A stretch of 36,003 bases of DNA from positions 1 to 36,003 of IMG/VR virus record IMGVR_UViG_3300036903_000029. One strand, 5' to 3'. Below the pieces are notes generated by a model. It searched no databases. It was given only the letters and a program-made list of their open reading frames with translations, and had not been told where the DNA came from. Below, one piece after another: positions 8,416 to 17,300 of this stretch. Within the stretch, counting starts at the first letter, position 1, and each line of letters starts with the position of its first letter. This stretch comes from a virus. A program made the position numbers and the translations under genes.

Positions 8416-8892
8416 ATGAAGGGATTCGTAGTCGCACAACAGGGCCATGTGGTCAATGCCCTGCCGCCCGTCAGCGCCAGCGGCGGAAAGACCGCGCAGG
8501 CTTTTTCGATGGCCGATTATCAGCACGCCACCATCATCATCAGCCTCGGCGCGCAGGCCGCGCAGATGACTTCGATCGTAGTGAATGAGTGCACCAGCGC
8601 CGCCGGCGCCGGCGCGACCGCCATTCCGTTCAACGTCTTCAAGCAGGAGGTTTCCGGCGCATCGGATGATGTGCTCGGAGCGCTCACTGCCGAAACCAGC
8701 GCGGGCTTTCAGCCTTCGGCGAACGCCAATATTTTCTACGTCATCGAACTCGATGCGCAGGCGCTCGACGCGGGCTATGACTATGTCCAGGTGGTGCTCG
8801 CCAATGGCGCCAATGTGGATCTAGCTGCGGTAATCGTTGTCCTCAGCGGCGCGCGCTTCGCCGAAGACCAGTCCCCCACCGTCTGCGTGTAA
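8416..8892 (+). CDS. Head-associated protein, unknown (decoration candidate)
   Basis: It encodes 158 residues rich in Ala, Val and Gly with alternating hydrophobic stretches, suggesting a compact beta protein. It has no signal peptide. GAGGAG lies 10 bases before the ATG. Its place right after the major capsid gene, behind its own leader, is where decoration or auxiliary head proteins usually lie, so that role is inferred from position only. The frame stays open for a further 38 codons after its TAA (to a TAG at 9007), encoding a Pro/Ala-rich segment; this may be chance in high-GC DNA. Confidence 0.75.
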   Translation: MKGFVVAQQGHVVNALPPVSASGGKTAQAFSMADYQHATIIISLGAQAAQMTSIVVNECTSAAGAGATAIPFNVFKQEVSGASDDVLGALTAETSAGFQPSANANIFYVIELDAQALDAGYDYVQVVLANGANVDLAAVIVVLSGARFAEDQSPTVCV

Positions 8893-8951
8893 CGCCAGGC
8901 GGACACCAAGGTTGTTCCTCCCGAACTGGCAAGCACGCCAGCTCACAAAAC

Positions 8952-8996
8952 GGAAGCGGCTCCGGCTCCCCCCGGAGCTGCTTCCGGCCCCTCTTT
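8952..8996 (+). terminator. Rho-independent-like terminator
   Basis: A 14-bp stem (8952-8965 with 8972-8985, one G-U pair) closes a 6-base loop and is followed by GGCCCCTC and then TTTTT. It lies between the head-associated gene and the next small gene, so head genes and joining genes may be partly separate transcripts. Confidence 0.6.
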
Positions 8997-9009
8997 TTCG
9001 AGGTAGCCG

Positions 9010-9225
9010 ATGTACTTAAAAATCCTCACCGGCCGTTATGCCGGCGAGATTCAGGAATTTCCGTTCCCCGTCGCGCAGGATCTGATCGCCAACGGCCGCG
9101 CGGTGCGTGTTAATTATGAAACCAAGGCCGTCGATATCATCCAGCCGCCAGCCGCTGTCCCTGCAGCTCCTGCAGCTCACGGCAAAAAGCAGAAAACACG
9201 AAGTCGAAAATCTCTGACCAACTAA
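9010..9225 (+). CDS. Small unknown protein before the connector
   Basis: It encodes 71 residues beginning MYLKILTGRYAGEIQEFPF, with an Ala/Pro stretch and a basic end (KKQKTRSRKS). GAGGTAG precedes the ATG. The TAA stop directly abuts the ATG of the connector gene, as expected within one operon. No family recognised; small proteins at this place often belong to the head-tail joining set. Confidence 0.7.
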   Translation: MYLKILTGRYAGEIQEFPFPVAQDLIANGRAVRVNYETKAVDIIQPPAAVPAAPAAHGKKQKTRSRKSLTN

Positions 9226-10140
9226 ATGTCCACTCTCGCCATCATCACGCCGCCCATCGCCGAGCCTGTCTCACTGGCCACCGTCAAGCTGCACGCCCGT
9301 ATTTCTTCAGGCGATATCAGCCAGGACGCTCTGATCAGCGGAACCTATATACCGGCGGCGCGCGAGGGCGTGGAAAGCGATTCCGGCCGGAGCCTGGTCA
9401 ACAAGCTATATCGCCAGTCGCACGATAGCTTCCCTCACCTCCACGAAGGCAGCGGCTGGGCCGGATCCGGAATTTACTATTCCGCCGCGCCGCGCTACTC
9501 GCGCGACCACCATCTTGAGCATCACCAAATCAAGCTGCTGCGCTCGCCCGTCGTCAACGTCGCCTATATCAGCTACATCGGGACGGACGGAAACACTTAC
9601 ACCCTGAATCCCACGCCTTTCCCCTGGCAGGCCAACAAAGCCTATGTCATCGGCAACCAGGTGGTGGATTCCAACGGCAATCTCCAGCAGGTTACAGCCG
9701 TCTCCGAAGCCGGAAACATCGGAGTCTCTGTCAGCGGATCCACCGCACCGGCGTGGAATCTCAGCGGAACGACGGTCGATAATCAGCTCACCTGGACGTA
9801 TCAGAGTGCCGCGCCGGCGTCCAACGTGCTTCCCTCGCCTCAGCTCGGCGATTTCATTGTCAGCATGGATGCCGAGCCGCCGCGGCTTACTCCGCTCTAT
9901 GGCCAGGTCTGGCCGGCTACGTTGCGCGTTCCCGACGCAGTGCAGATCTATTTCACCGCGGGCTACGGCAGCGACGCGGCAACCGCTCCTGCGCAATTAA
10001 AGGTCGCGCTGATGGCCATCGTCGCCGACATGTACGAAAACCGAGAGACGCTCACCGATGTGAATCTTTACGTGATCCCCAATCACATCGAGCGCCTCAT
10101 TGCTCTTAATCGCGTTCGCGATTACAACCCCACCCGGTAA
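9226..10140 (+). CDS. Head-tail connector (gp6-like) carrying an inserted W/Y/G module
   Basis: The N-terminus (IITPPIAEPVSLATVKLHARI...ISGTYIPAAREGVESDSGRSLVN) is the classic gp6-like connector that sits under the portal ring. The C-terminus (LRVPDAVQIYFTAGYGSDAATAPAQLKVALMAIVADMYENRE) completes the same fold. Residues about 134-193 are an insertion with W134, Y142, GNQVVDSNGN, a PAW and TWTYQ. That is the pattern of small carbohydrate-binding-module-like domains common in phage tail proteins. With 304 residues it is well longer than usual connectors, and the insertion explains the excess. Its function is unknown; it may project from the neck. Confidence 0.85.
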   Translation: MSTLAIITPPIAEPVSLATVKLHARISSGDISQDALISGTYIPAAREGVESDSGRSLVNKLYRQSHDSFPHLHEGSGWAGSGIYYSAAPRYSRDHHLEHHQIKLLRSPVVNVAYISYIGTDGNTYTLNPTPFPWQANKAYVIGNQVVDSNGNLQQVTAVSEAGNIGVSVSGSTAPAWNLSGTTVDNQLTWTYQSAAPASNVLPSPQLGDFIVSMDAEPPRLTPLYGQVWPATLRVPDAVQIYFTAGYGSDAATAPAQLKVALMAIVADMYENRETLTDVNLYVIPNHIERLIALNRVRDYNPTR

Positions 10141-10155
10141 ATTTAAGGAGAAACA

Positions 10156-10617
10156 ATGACCAAGAAATTCCGTAAGCTGCTGCACGTCGCTGGATATTTC
10201 GCACTCGCTCTCGCGCTGTTGCTGGCGCCGGCCATGCCGGCATTCGCCACATCGCCCACCAACATCAACGCGCAAACTCCCGTCGGCCCGTATCCCACTG
10301 CAGTGGGCTCTGGCGCGCTGACCATCAGCTCAACCGCCGCGGACACCACCAATGGCAATTCCACCGTGCTATCGGGCCACGAAGTGCTCTGCGCGACGAA
10401 TTCCAGCGGATCCACCGCCTATACCATCACAATCAATTCGGTCGCCGACCAATACGGCCGCACGTCGGACATTACCGCCTATTCCATAGCCCTCAATACC
10501 ACCGCGTGCTTTAGCTTCCTCGGCGGAGTGACGGGTTGGAAGCAGTCGGACGGCACAGTCCATTTTCAGGGTTCCAACGCCCTGATCCTTTTCACCGTTT
10601 ACTACGTCCTCCGCTAA
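10156..10617 (+). CDS. Exported single beta-domain protein, paralogue of the C-terminus of the 26473-27888 product
   Basis: It encodes 153 residues with a textbook Sec signal (KKFRK, then a hydrophobic core, then MPAFA before TSPTN at about residue 32). AAGGAG precedes the ATG. The rest is one domain with TAADTTNGNSTVLSGHEVL, an ADQYGRTSDITAYS segment and FSFLGGVTGWKQSDGTVHF. These blocks recur in the same order at the end of the 26473-27888 protein. I recall similar domains in phage structural proteins, function unknown. An export signal in the head-tail joining cluster is odd, because virion proteins assemble in the cytoplasm. It could be a moron product displayed on the cell surface. Confidence 0.8.
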   Translation: MTKKFRKLLHVAGYFALALALLLAPAMPAFATSPTNINAQTPVGPYPTAVGSGALTISSTAADTTNGNSTVLSGHEVLCATNSSGSTAYTITINSVADQYGRTSDITAYSIALNTTACFSFLGGVTGWKQSDGTVHFQGSNALILFTVYYVLR

Positions 10618-10642
10618 AAACAATTAGCGGTCTTTTCCCCCC

Positions 10643-11011
10643 ATGCCATCGCCACGAATAGCTGCTGGAAAATTGCGCCACCCGGTGGAGCTTGCCCATC
10701 CGAATACCACTCAGGACAGCTCCGGCGGGTGGTCCAAGAACGACGCCAGCAAATATGCCAGCGTTTACGCCGAGATCGTCACGCTCACCGGCAAGGACCT
10801 CTATAACGCGCAGCAGCAGGTATCTGAGGCCACTCACCTAGTTACCATTCGCTGGATGCCAGGAGTGCTCGCCAAGGATCTGGTCTGGTTCAACGACGCC
10901 GAAGGCAACACGCGAACTTTTCAGATCGAAGTAAAATTAAACCCCGATGAAGTCGCCCACGTCCTCCGCCTGATCTGCGTCGAGCGAAACGATTCCGCAA
11001 ATACCTGGTAA
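10643..11011 (+). CDS. Head closure protein (SPP1 gp16 / HK97-type adaptor)
   Basis: It encodes 122 residues matching the phage head-tail joining family: GKLRHPVELAHPN, GGWSKNDASKYASVYAEIVTLTGKDLYNAQQQVSEATHLVTIRW and a C-terminus with EVAHVLRLICVER. This protein closes the connector channel and provides the tail attachment surface. It follows the connector as in related phages and overlaps the next gene by one base (TAATG). Confidence 0.88.
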   Translation: MPSPRIAAGKLRHPVELAHPNTTQDSSGGWSKNDASKYASVYAEIVTLTGKDLYNAQQQVSEATHLVTIRWMPGVLAKDLVWFNDAEGNTRTFQIEVKLNPDEVAHVLRLICVERNDSANTW

Positions 11012-11556
11012 TGCCTGGCGCCTTCGATATCAAGGTGAAGCTGACCGGCTTTGCCGAGTTCGAGCACAAGCTCGAAGAATTGCCTCTCAAAGCGGCGCGT
11101 CACATCGTTCGGGACGTCCTTCACCAAGTGGGGGAAGTCTGGCGCAATGCCATCGCCGCGCTCGTGCGCCGCGGCGCTCACCACGGCGGCAAGAACGGAA
11201 AATCCGTAGCCAACGACGATCCGGAACCCGCCGGCTTCATTGCCGAGAACATCGCGATTGTGATCCGCACGAAGAGCGATGTCTCCGCGACGATGAGCGT
11301 GGGGCCGTCCAAAAAAGCATTTTGGGCCAAATGGCTCGAATTCGGCACCGGCCCGCGCGTGCGGGGAAATGAAACCCACGGCCGAAACCTTCACGGCCTG
11401 GCCCGCAAGATTTATCAGCGTTACCAGAGTGGCGACCGGATGCCCGCTTTTCCTTTTGTCCGGCCGGCATTCGACGAAACGGAGGGCGAGGTTCTGGAGA
11501 AGCTCCGCCTTGGCATCCGCCAATCGCTCATAGATTCCGGCATTCCTCTCGAATAA
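11011..11556 (+). CDS. HK97 gp10-like tail-joining protein
   Basis: It encodes 181 residues starting MPGAFDIKVKLTGFAEFEHKLEELP, the usual opening of HK97 gp10-like proteins. KKAFWAKWLEFGTGPR and AFPFVRPAFDETEGEVLEKL are family segments. It acts in tail completion or head-tail joining. Length is at the upper end of the family. It begins within the stop of the head closure gene and is followed 4 bases later by the DUF3168 gene. Confidence 0.88.
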   Translation: MPGAFDIKVKLTGFAEFEHKLEELPLKAARHIVRDVLHQVGEVWRNAIAALVRRGAHHGGKNGKSVANDDPEPAGFIAENIAIVIRTKSDVSATMSVGPSKKAFWAKWLEFGTGPRVRGNETHGRNLHGLARKIYQRYQSGDRMPAFPFVRPAFDETEGEVLEKLRLGIRQSLIDSGIPLE

Positions 11557-11560
11557 ACCG

Positions 11561-12004
11561 ATGCTGACTGACGGCCTTTACAATCTGCTCTCGACCTCCG
11601 CGGCGATCACCACGCTTATCGGCACGCCGGCAACGCGCAAAACCACGAGCAACGGCACGGTCAACGACAGCGGCATCTTCTTTGTTTCAGCGCCGGAAGG
11701 AACGCTCGCGCCCTACATCGTCTATTCGCAGATCTCCGGCACCGGCAATCCGGTGTTTGAGGGCGAAGACCCGCTGCAGCGTGGCCGCTTCGAATTTTCC
11801 TGCTATGCGGTTTCCGCCAAATCCGCCAAGACGCTGGCTCGCGCGGTGAAGTCCCTGCTGCTGGGCCTTTCACAGACCCTTAGTGACGGCACAATCGTTA
11901 ACGAAATTACCCTGGCCAGCGAGCAGGACTTGTTCGAGGACGGCCCGTTTCAGTACCGCACGACGGTGGACGTGATGATTCTCTTCACCGATATCGGAAG
12001 TTAA
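11561..12004 (+). CDS. Tail terminator / completion protein, DUF3168-like
   Basis: It encodes 147 residues with LYNLLSTSAAITTLIG near the start, PYIVYSQISGTGNPVFEGEDPLQRGRFEFSCYA in the middle and a FQYRTTVDVMILF end. This is the pattern of DUF3168 / lambda gpU-type proteins that cap the tail tube at the head end. Order (gp10-like, DUF3168, then tail tube) agrees. Confidence 0.85.
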   Translation: MLTDGLYNLLSTSAAITTLIGTPATRKTTSNGTVNDSGIFFVSAPEGTLAPYIVYSQISGTGNPVFEGEDPLQRGRFEFSCYAVSAKSAKTLARAVKSLLLGLSQTLSDGTIVNEITLASEQDLFEDGPFQYRTTVDVMILFTDIGS

Positions 12005-12022
12005 TTTTTCCAGGAGAAAAAC

Positions 12023-12286
12023 ATGGCTAATGAAAAAGCACAAAAAATGCCCGCGGGCACGTTCAAGGCTGGCGACAAGGTCCGGCTGACCGATCCCGAC
12101 GTGCTTCCCAAGCTCGATTCGCGCGAGGGACAAGTGACCGGCATTTGCTCCGACGGCCGTTGCGTCCGCGTGGCTTTTCCGGGCGAAGTGGATCTGAAGG
12201 GCAAACAAAAATCTCTCGCTGTCTGGTACGGCGTGCTCGAAACCGTCAGCTCGCCCGCCGCGTCCGTCGCCCCCGCAAAACTGTAA
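12023..12286 (+). CDS. Small protein with SH3/KOW-like beta pattern, unknown role
   Basis: It encodes 87 residues; the stretch FKAGDKVRLTDPDVLPKLDSREGQVTGICSDGRCVRVAFPGE resembles a small SH3-like barrel (a pattern guess). An AGGAG sits before the ATG. It is placed between tail terminator and tail tube. Role unknown. Confidence 0.7.
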   Translation: MANEKAQKMPAGTFKAGDKVRLTDPDVLPKLDSREGQVTGICSDGRCVRVAFPGEVDLKGKQKSLAVWYGVLETVSSPAASVAPAKL

Positions 12287-12346
12287 TCCCCTGACGCGCC
12301 AGGCAGCCGCGCGAATCTTCCATTCCCCATCTTCCAGGAGGCACCA

Positions 12347-12790
12347 ATGACTTACACAGGCACACAAGCTTTCAGCGGCCGCGGAACACAGATTGAAATC
12401 GGCAACGTCTTTCCCAGTCCCACGGCTTACATTCCCATCGAGGAAGTGAACAAGTGCTCCCCCTCGGGAAATAAGCTGGATACCGACGACGCGAGCAATT
12501 TCGAATCCGGCATCAACAAGGAATTCATTTCGACGATGCTGGATAACGGCGAGATAAAACTCGACGGCAACTTCCTCCCCACGGCGACCGGGCAACTGGC
12601 TCTTCAGGCCGCGTTGCAAACCGGCCAGTTGAACAATTTCAAGCTCGTTTTCGCCAGCGGCCCGAACGGCGGATACGACTTCACGGGCTACGTCACTTCG
12701 TTCGAACCCGATATCCCGGTGGACAAGATCGTGAAGTTTACCGCCTCGATCAAGATCACCGGCCCGTTTGTCTGGACTTCCACGCCGTAA
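12347..12790 (+). CDS. Major tail tube protein
   Basis: It encodes 147 residues with GRGTQIEIGNVFPSPTAYIPIEEVNKCSPSGNKLDTDDASNFESGINKEFIST and KIVKFTASIKITGP. This is the pattern of tail tube proteins of the lambda gpV/TP901-like class, which stack as hexamers to form the tail tube. AGGAGG lies 7 bases before the ATG, a very strong ribosome binding site, as expected for an abundant protein. It lies upstream of the tail chaperone as usual. Confidence 0.87.
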   Translation: MTYTGTQAFSGRGTQIEIGNVFPSPTAYIPIEEVNKCSPSGNKLDTDDASNFESGINKEFISTMLDNGEIKLDGNFLPTATGQLALQAALQTGQLNNFKLVFASGPNGGYDFTGYVTSFEPDIPVDKIVKFTASIKITGPFVWTSTP

Positions 12791-12793
12791 ACC

Positions 12794-13225
12794 ATGAAAA
12801 AACAGCATTCACCATCCGCCGCCAATATTGACGCGAAGGCCACGGAGTATCTCGCCGCGCAGAAAGAGGTCGCCCGGCTCCGCACGGAGCTGAGCGACCT
12901 GGTCCGCGCGGTGGGCAAAACTCCGCACAACGCCGAAAAGACCATGCTCCTCGAAGGTGCCGGGTACGATCTGCGCCTTTCGACACGCACGGAAACCCAC
13001 GTGGATACAGCCGGAGCTCTGGCGCTCGCGAAAGCCTGTCCGCCAAAGATCTTCGAGCAACTGTTCAGCCGCGTGGATAAGTTCGTGGTGTGCCGAGGTG
13101 CGCATAAATTCGTCTCGCTATTGCCTGGCAAATCGGGCACTATCGCACGGGAACGGTTCTACGCCGCTCTCGATACGAAAGAGATGGGCTCTCAGCTCAA
13201 AGTCACGAAACGAAAGCAGAAATAA
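12794..13225 (+). CDS. Unknown tail-module protein with N-terminal coiled coil
   Basis: It encodes 143 residues. Residues about 10-45 (AKATEYLAAQKEVARLRTELSDLVRAVG) look like a coiled coil, and the rest is basic and ends KVTKRKQK. It starts 4 bases after the tail tube stop, so it is probably co-translated. No family recognised. Position between tube and chaperone suggests a late tail or regulatory role. Confidence 0.7.
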   Translation: MKKQHSPSAANIDAKATEYLAAQKEVARLRTELSDLVRAVGKTPHNAEKTMLLEGAGYDLRLSTRTETHVDTAGALALAKACPPKIFEQLFSRVDKFVVCRGAHKFVSLLPGKSGTIARERFYAALDTKEMGSQLKVTKRKQK

Positions 13226-13230
13226 CGTTT

Positions 13231-13258
13231 TTCAACCAGTGGGCGCGAATGGTACCAT
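13231..13258 (+). promoter_or_regulatory. Candidate promoter before the tail chaperone gene
   Basis: TTCAAC (13231-13236), 16 bases, then TACCAT (13253-13258) with a TG one base before it (extended -10). The 15-bp block GGTACCATTCG[G/C]GCC around it recurs at 29593-29607 at the same distance from a -35-like box. Sequence quality is modest; the recurrence raises its interest. Confidence 0.35.
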
Positions 13259-13278
13259 TCGGGCCTGACGTCGTTGTA

Positions 13279-13351
13279 GCCGCTCTCTTCCTCCCCCGTT
13301 AGGAGCGGCGCTGCCGAAGGGCTGGTGCGCATTCCGCGACGTGCCAGCCCT
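13279..13351 (+). other. Two consecutive stem-loops in the leader of the tail chaperone gene
   Basis: First stem GCCGCTC (13279-13285) with GAGCGGC (13303-13309). Second stem AGGGCTGG (13318-13325) with CCAGCCCT (13344-13351). They fill the 150-bp gap between the unknown gene and the chaperone start, whose AAGGAG follows at 13362. No T-tract, so a leader RNA structure is likelier than a terminator. Confidence 0.45.
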
Positions 13352-13375
13352 AGCTTCTCCCCAAGGAGATAACCA

Positions 13376-13903
13376 ATGCCGAAAGATAAGCGCCCCGCGC
13401 TGCGCCGCTCGATTACTCCGTCTATTCCCCTGAAGCTCGATCTTCACGATGCCGAGGGCGAATTCACCGCTGAGTTCAAGCTCTGCCTCGAGAACGGCTC
13501 CATGGTGCGTTTCGAGGAAAAATCCGGCGTCAATACGCTCGCCCAGGGACCGCTTGAAATCTGGGCGGGAATGGACGCCAGGCGTCTTTCCGCGCTGCTT
13601 TGGGCCGCCGCGCTCGCGCACAACCCCGAATATGACAGTGACGAAGGGCTCGAAGTCATCCGCTCCTACGTTACCGACGAAAACGCCAAACAGGTTTACG
13701 AAGCCCTGTGGGATGCGCACCTCGCTTCGCTCTCTCCGGAGCGCCGCAAGCTCATGAGCGAAATCCGCGCCAAGGGAAAGGAAACGCTGGCCGATGAGGA
13801 TCCCACGCGCGACCCTTTCGGCGGCCAGGCGGCGCCACCGGCGCCGGAGCTGGCCAGCAACCCACCTGGCGGGACCTCTGGGCCGTTGCCCGCTACGACC
13901 TAG
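13376..13903 (+). CDS. Tail assembly chaperone, short (zero-frame) form
   Basis: It encodes 175 residues. The core (LKLDLHDAEGEFTAEFKLCLENGSMVRFEEKSGVN ... ALLWAAALAHNPEYDSDEGLEVI) resembles the first of the two tail chaperone proteins (lambda gpG-like) that wind round the tape measure during tail assembly. It is followed by a Pro/Ala/Gly-rich end. AAGGAG precedes the ATG at 13376. Most ribosomes would end at TAG 13901-13903. The slippery heptamer CCCTTTC at 13813-13819 lets some enter the -1 frame and make the long form. Confidence 0.88.
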   Translation: MPKDKRPALRRSITPSIPLKLDLHDAEGEFTAEFKLCLENGSMVRFEEKSGVNTLAQGPLEIWAGMDARRLSALLWAAALAHNPEYDSDEGLEVIRSYVTDENAKQVYEALWDAHLASLSPERRKLMSEIRAKGKETLADEDPTRDPFGGQAAPPAPELASNPPGGTSGPLPATT

Positions 13904-14184
13904 GACTTAGCGACCGGGAGTTCTGGCGGCTAACCTCCGGCGAATTTGAGGCTCTGCTCGAGCGTGCCGAGGCTGGGCGCAAAACAGCGCGGTTCAATAC
14001 CGCGGTTATCGCCTCCACCATCTACAACGCCAATCCGTTTCGTGGCGAGAAGTCATCTCCCGTTTCACCCGGTGACATTTTTCCTGAATTCGCGCTGCCC
14101 GTAAAAGTCCAAACCGAAGAAGAGGCTGTCGCCGCCTTCCGCGCCGTCTTCGGCTCAGGTCCGCCCATCGTCAATGAAAATTAA
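13376..14184 (+). CDS. Tail assembly chaperone, long form by -1 frameshift at CCCTTTC
   Basis: The -1 frame is open only from 13798 (a TGA ends at 13797) to TAA 14182-14184. It encodes an acidic segment with WRDLWAVARYDLGLSDREFWRLTSGEFEALL, the pattern of the second chaperone domain (lambda GT-like). It has no start codon with a ribosome binding site. In the shared window lies CCCTTTC (13813-13819), set in the zero frame as C CCT TTC. After slipping back one base both tRNAs re-pair (Pro CCC, Phe TTT). The predicted product has 148 zero-frame residues plus 121, 269 in total. Function: links the tape measure with tail tube subunits. The frameshift is inferred from frame layout. Confidence 0.82.
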
Positions 14185-14389
14185 TAATCTCGCCGTCATC
14201 TGTCCGCCTAACTTCAAACTCTCCGAATGGCTGCGCCTTCGCGCGTCCTGGGCCAAGTTGCCGCCTCCGCCCAAACCCGAGCCGCCCACTCACGAAGAGC
14301 TGCTGCTCGCCTCGTTCCATACCGGGCTTACCACCTACCAGAAATTCGCCGCCGGCACGTCCAAACCGCCCCGCGAATTGGATCTCTAA
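14174..14389 (+). CDS. Small protein between tail chaperone and tape measure
   Basis: It encodes 71 residues with a proline-rich middle (KLPPPPKPEPPTHEELL). The ATG at 14174 overlaps the end of the long chaperone form, and the stop is 3 bases before the tape measure start, so it is in the operon. Family not recognised. Small genes at this place may assist tail assembly. Confidence 0.7.
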   Translation: MKINNLAVICPPNFKLSEWLRLRASWAKLPPPPKPEPPTHEELLLASFHTGLTTYQKFAAGTSKPPRELDL

Positions 14390-14392
14390 ACC

Positions 14393-17300
14393 ATGGCTGA
14401 CGCTGTAGGTTCCCTAAGAGTTGATCTCCTGCTGAATCAGGCCGAGTTTCTGGCCGGGATGAAGCAGGCCGGAAGCGCTGCAACACGCGCTGGCCGGGAG
14501 ATCAGCGATTCGTTTACCAAGCTCGGCGCTCTCGAGACAGTTGCGCTCGCGCCGCTAAACGCCCTTGGTGCGCAATTCGGCGTCTTCGCCACGCTGGCCG
14601 CGAAGAGCATGGGAACGGCGATCGGCGCGGTGGCTGCGCTGCCCAAGGCGCTCGAAAAAGCGCAGGGCAGCTTCGGAAAATTCGGAGCTGTGCTGGGCCT
14701 CGCGGGAAAGGGCGTTATTGGAATTGGAATCGCAGGAGTGGCCGCCGGCGCGGGAATTATCACCCTGGCGCTGCACACTGCTGAATCCGCGGCGAAAATG
14801 TATGCGCTTTCGCAATCGACCGGCGTTAGCGTGGAAACCCTCAGCGGGTTCGCATTTGTCGCCAAGCAATCCGGCGTGTCGGCCGAGGCGATGAATACTT
14901 CGCTCGAGCGGATGAACCGTTCCGCCTTTGCGGCCGCCACTGCGCCGCACGGCGCGACTAACGCCTACACGCGCCTGACCATTGCCGTGCGCGACGCCAA
15001 TGGCGCGCTCCTGCCTACCCAGGAGATTTTCAAAAGCATTGCCGATAAATTCGCGGCCATGGCCGATGGTCCCGCCAAGGGGGCTCTTGCCATCCAGCTA
15101 TTCGGGAAAAGCGGAGCTGACGTTATACCGATTCTTAACCAGGGGCGCGCGGGAATCGACCAGTACATGGCCACCGCGCAAAAGCTGGGCATCGTGCTCA
15201 GTACGCAGACCGCCGAAGCGGCCGACAAATTCGAGCAGTCACTCAATGAGATTACGGCTGCCGGCGAAGGCCTCTCGCTCAATCTTTTGCGAGCCTTGTT
15301 GCCGAGCCTCCAGGCCATCGCCAGCATGGTGACCCGGTTATCCCAAAGCACTGAATTCCAACAATGGGCAGAAACTGCCGTTACGTGGATGAGCAATATC
15401 GCAAAGGGCGCCCTGCTCATGGGCGATCTCACGGTGCTCACATTCCGCGAACTGATTGACGTATTTCAGGTCACAGTGCGCGAGCTGGCTGCTGTTGGCG
15501 ATGCCATGACTGGTGTCGCCGAAATAACAGCCGGAGATCTCGTCGATGGAGTAGCCCGGCTGAAAAAATCCTGGGATCAAGCCAGCGGCGGAGCAACAAA
15601 ATATTATGCCGATGCGAAGGGCGCGGCATCTGATAGCGCCAAATTCGCGGCGGATTTAATACGGCCTCCGTTTCAAGGAACTACCGGTCCCCAGCGGCCG
15701 CGCGGCGGTGGTGACGCGGATACGTCCGCGGCGAAATCGCGCATCAATGTGATTGCCGAAACCATCGCGCGATTGAAGGACGAAGCAGCCGCGGAAGCCG
15801 AGCTCGCTCGCGCCGTGGGTGGAACGACAGCCAGCATAATCCTGGCCACTGCCGCTGAAAAAGCCAACGAGGAAATCGCGCGCCTGCAGATCTCCGCGAA
15901 AAATGGCGGCCGCTCGGTCACCGAAGCGCAAAAGCAGCAGATCCGCGATCTCATTACTCTTACGGAAGCGTATAAGGCCGGCTTCGAAGACAACAAAGGC
16001 CTCGACGAATTCATCCGCAAAACCCAGCAGGAAACCGCCGCACTCGATGCGCTGGCCAAAGCCCATGGGCTGGGCCCCGCGGCGTATGCGACCGCGCAGG
16101 GTGGCGCGCCCCTCGAGAAATACCGGCAGGAAGCGGGCGATCTTACCGAGCTGATTGCCAAGCTGAAGCTTTACGGCGCTACTTCCTCCGCGCTCGCTCC
16201 GCTGGTCAATGAGCTGGACCAGCTCAATTTGAAAATGGGCGTGGCAGCCGCGGCCGAGAAGCAGCTCGAAGCAGGAAAGCTAACCAAGGACTTCAACGAG
16301 GAGATAGACAAAGTCTCCGCCGAGACCAAGGCGCTCAATGACAATACGTTAGCCCTTGTGCGTGGAGGAGACGCGCGCCGTCAGCTTGCCATCACTCAGA
16401 AAGTGAATGAGTGGGCTGCCGAGCCCGCGCACAAAGGTGCCACTCCGAATCAGCTCGCTGGAATCCGCGCAGGCGTCACGCAGGAAAGCGATGCTCAACA
16501 GCTCGCCGGCGCTGGGGAATCCGTCGCGTCCTTCAGCCGCGTCCCCGCCATCCAGGCGGAAATCGACGTGCTCTCGAAGCTCCGATCGGCCGAGCTGGCC
16601 GCCGGGCAATCCACGATATCCACCGATGCGCTGATCGCTTCGAAGGAAGCCGAGCTGGCCACCGCACGCGCGCAGCAATCGCAGCAATACATTCAAAACA
16701 TCATCGCCATTCAGCAGGCCAATTTTGATATGGCCAATTCCGAGCTGCTCAACGAAGCACGGCTGCACGACTCCCAGCGCACGCTGATCGAAGACTGGGA
16801 CCGCGCCGCGCTCGAGGTGGGCACCTTCGGCGACAAGGTTCGTGCGGTGCTGAATGAAATTCAGCTCGAAGGGCAGAACGCCGCCGCCAACATTGCTCAG
16901 GCCTTCAAGACTGCGCTCGATGGGGTGAATGACGAAATAGCCAAGATGCTCACTGGCCAGAAGTTTAACTTCGGTCAGATCGCCACCCAGCTCGGGCAAT
17001 CACTCGTCAAGAGCGGTCTGCAATCCGCCGAGGGCTCGCTTACCACCGCGCTTTTTGGCTCGGCTGTAAAGACCGGCCAGCTCGGCTCTAGCGCCGGCAA
17101 TCCTATGTTCGTGTCCATGGTGAACTCTACCGGGCTGTCCACTCCGGGCAGCACTTCGTCCACGGGAATTCTCGGCAGCCTTATTCCAGGGCTTGGGGGC
17201 AGTAGCGGTTCTTCGGGAATCAGCGGCTTGCTCGGCGGAGTGCTCGGCAAATTCGGAATTGGCGCGCCCGGCGGCGGCGGTACGTCGTCCAGTTCGGCTC

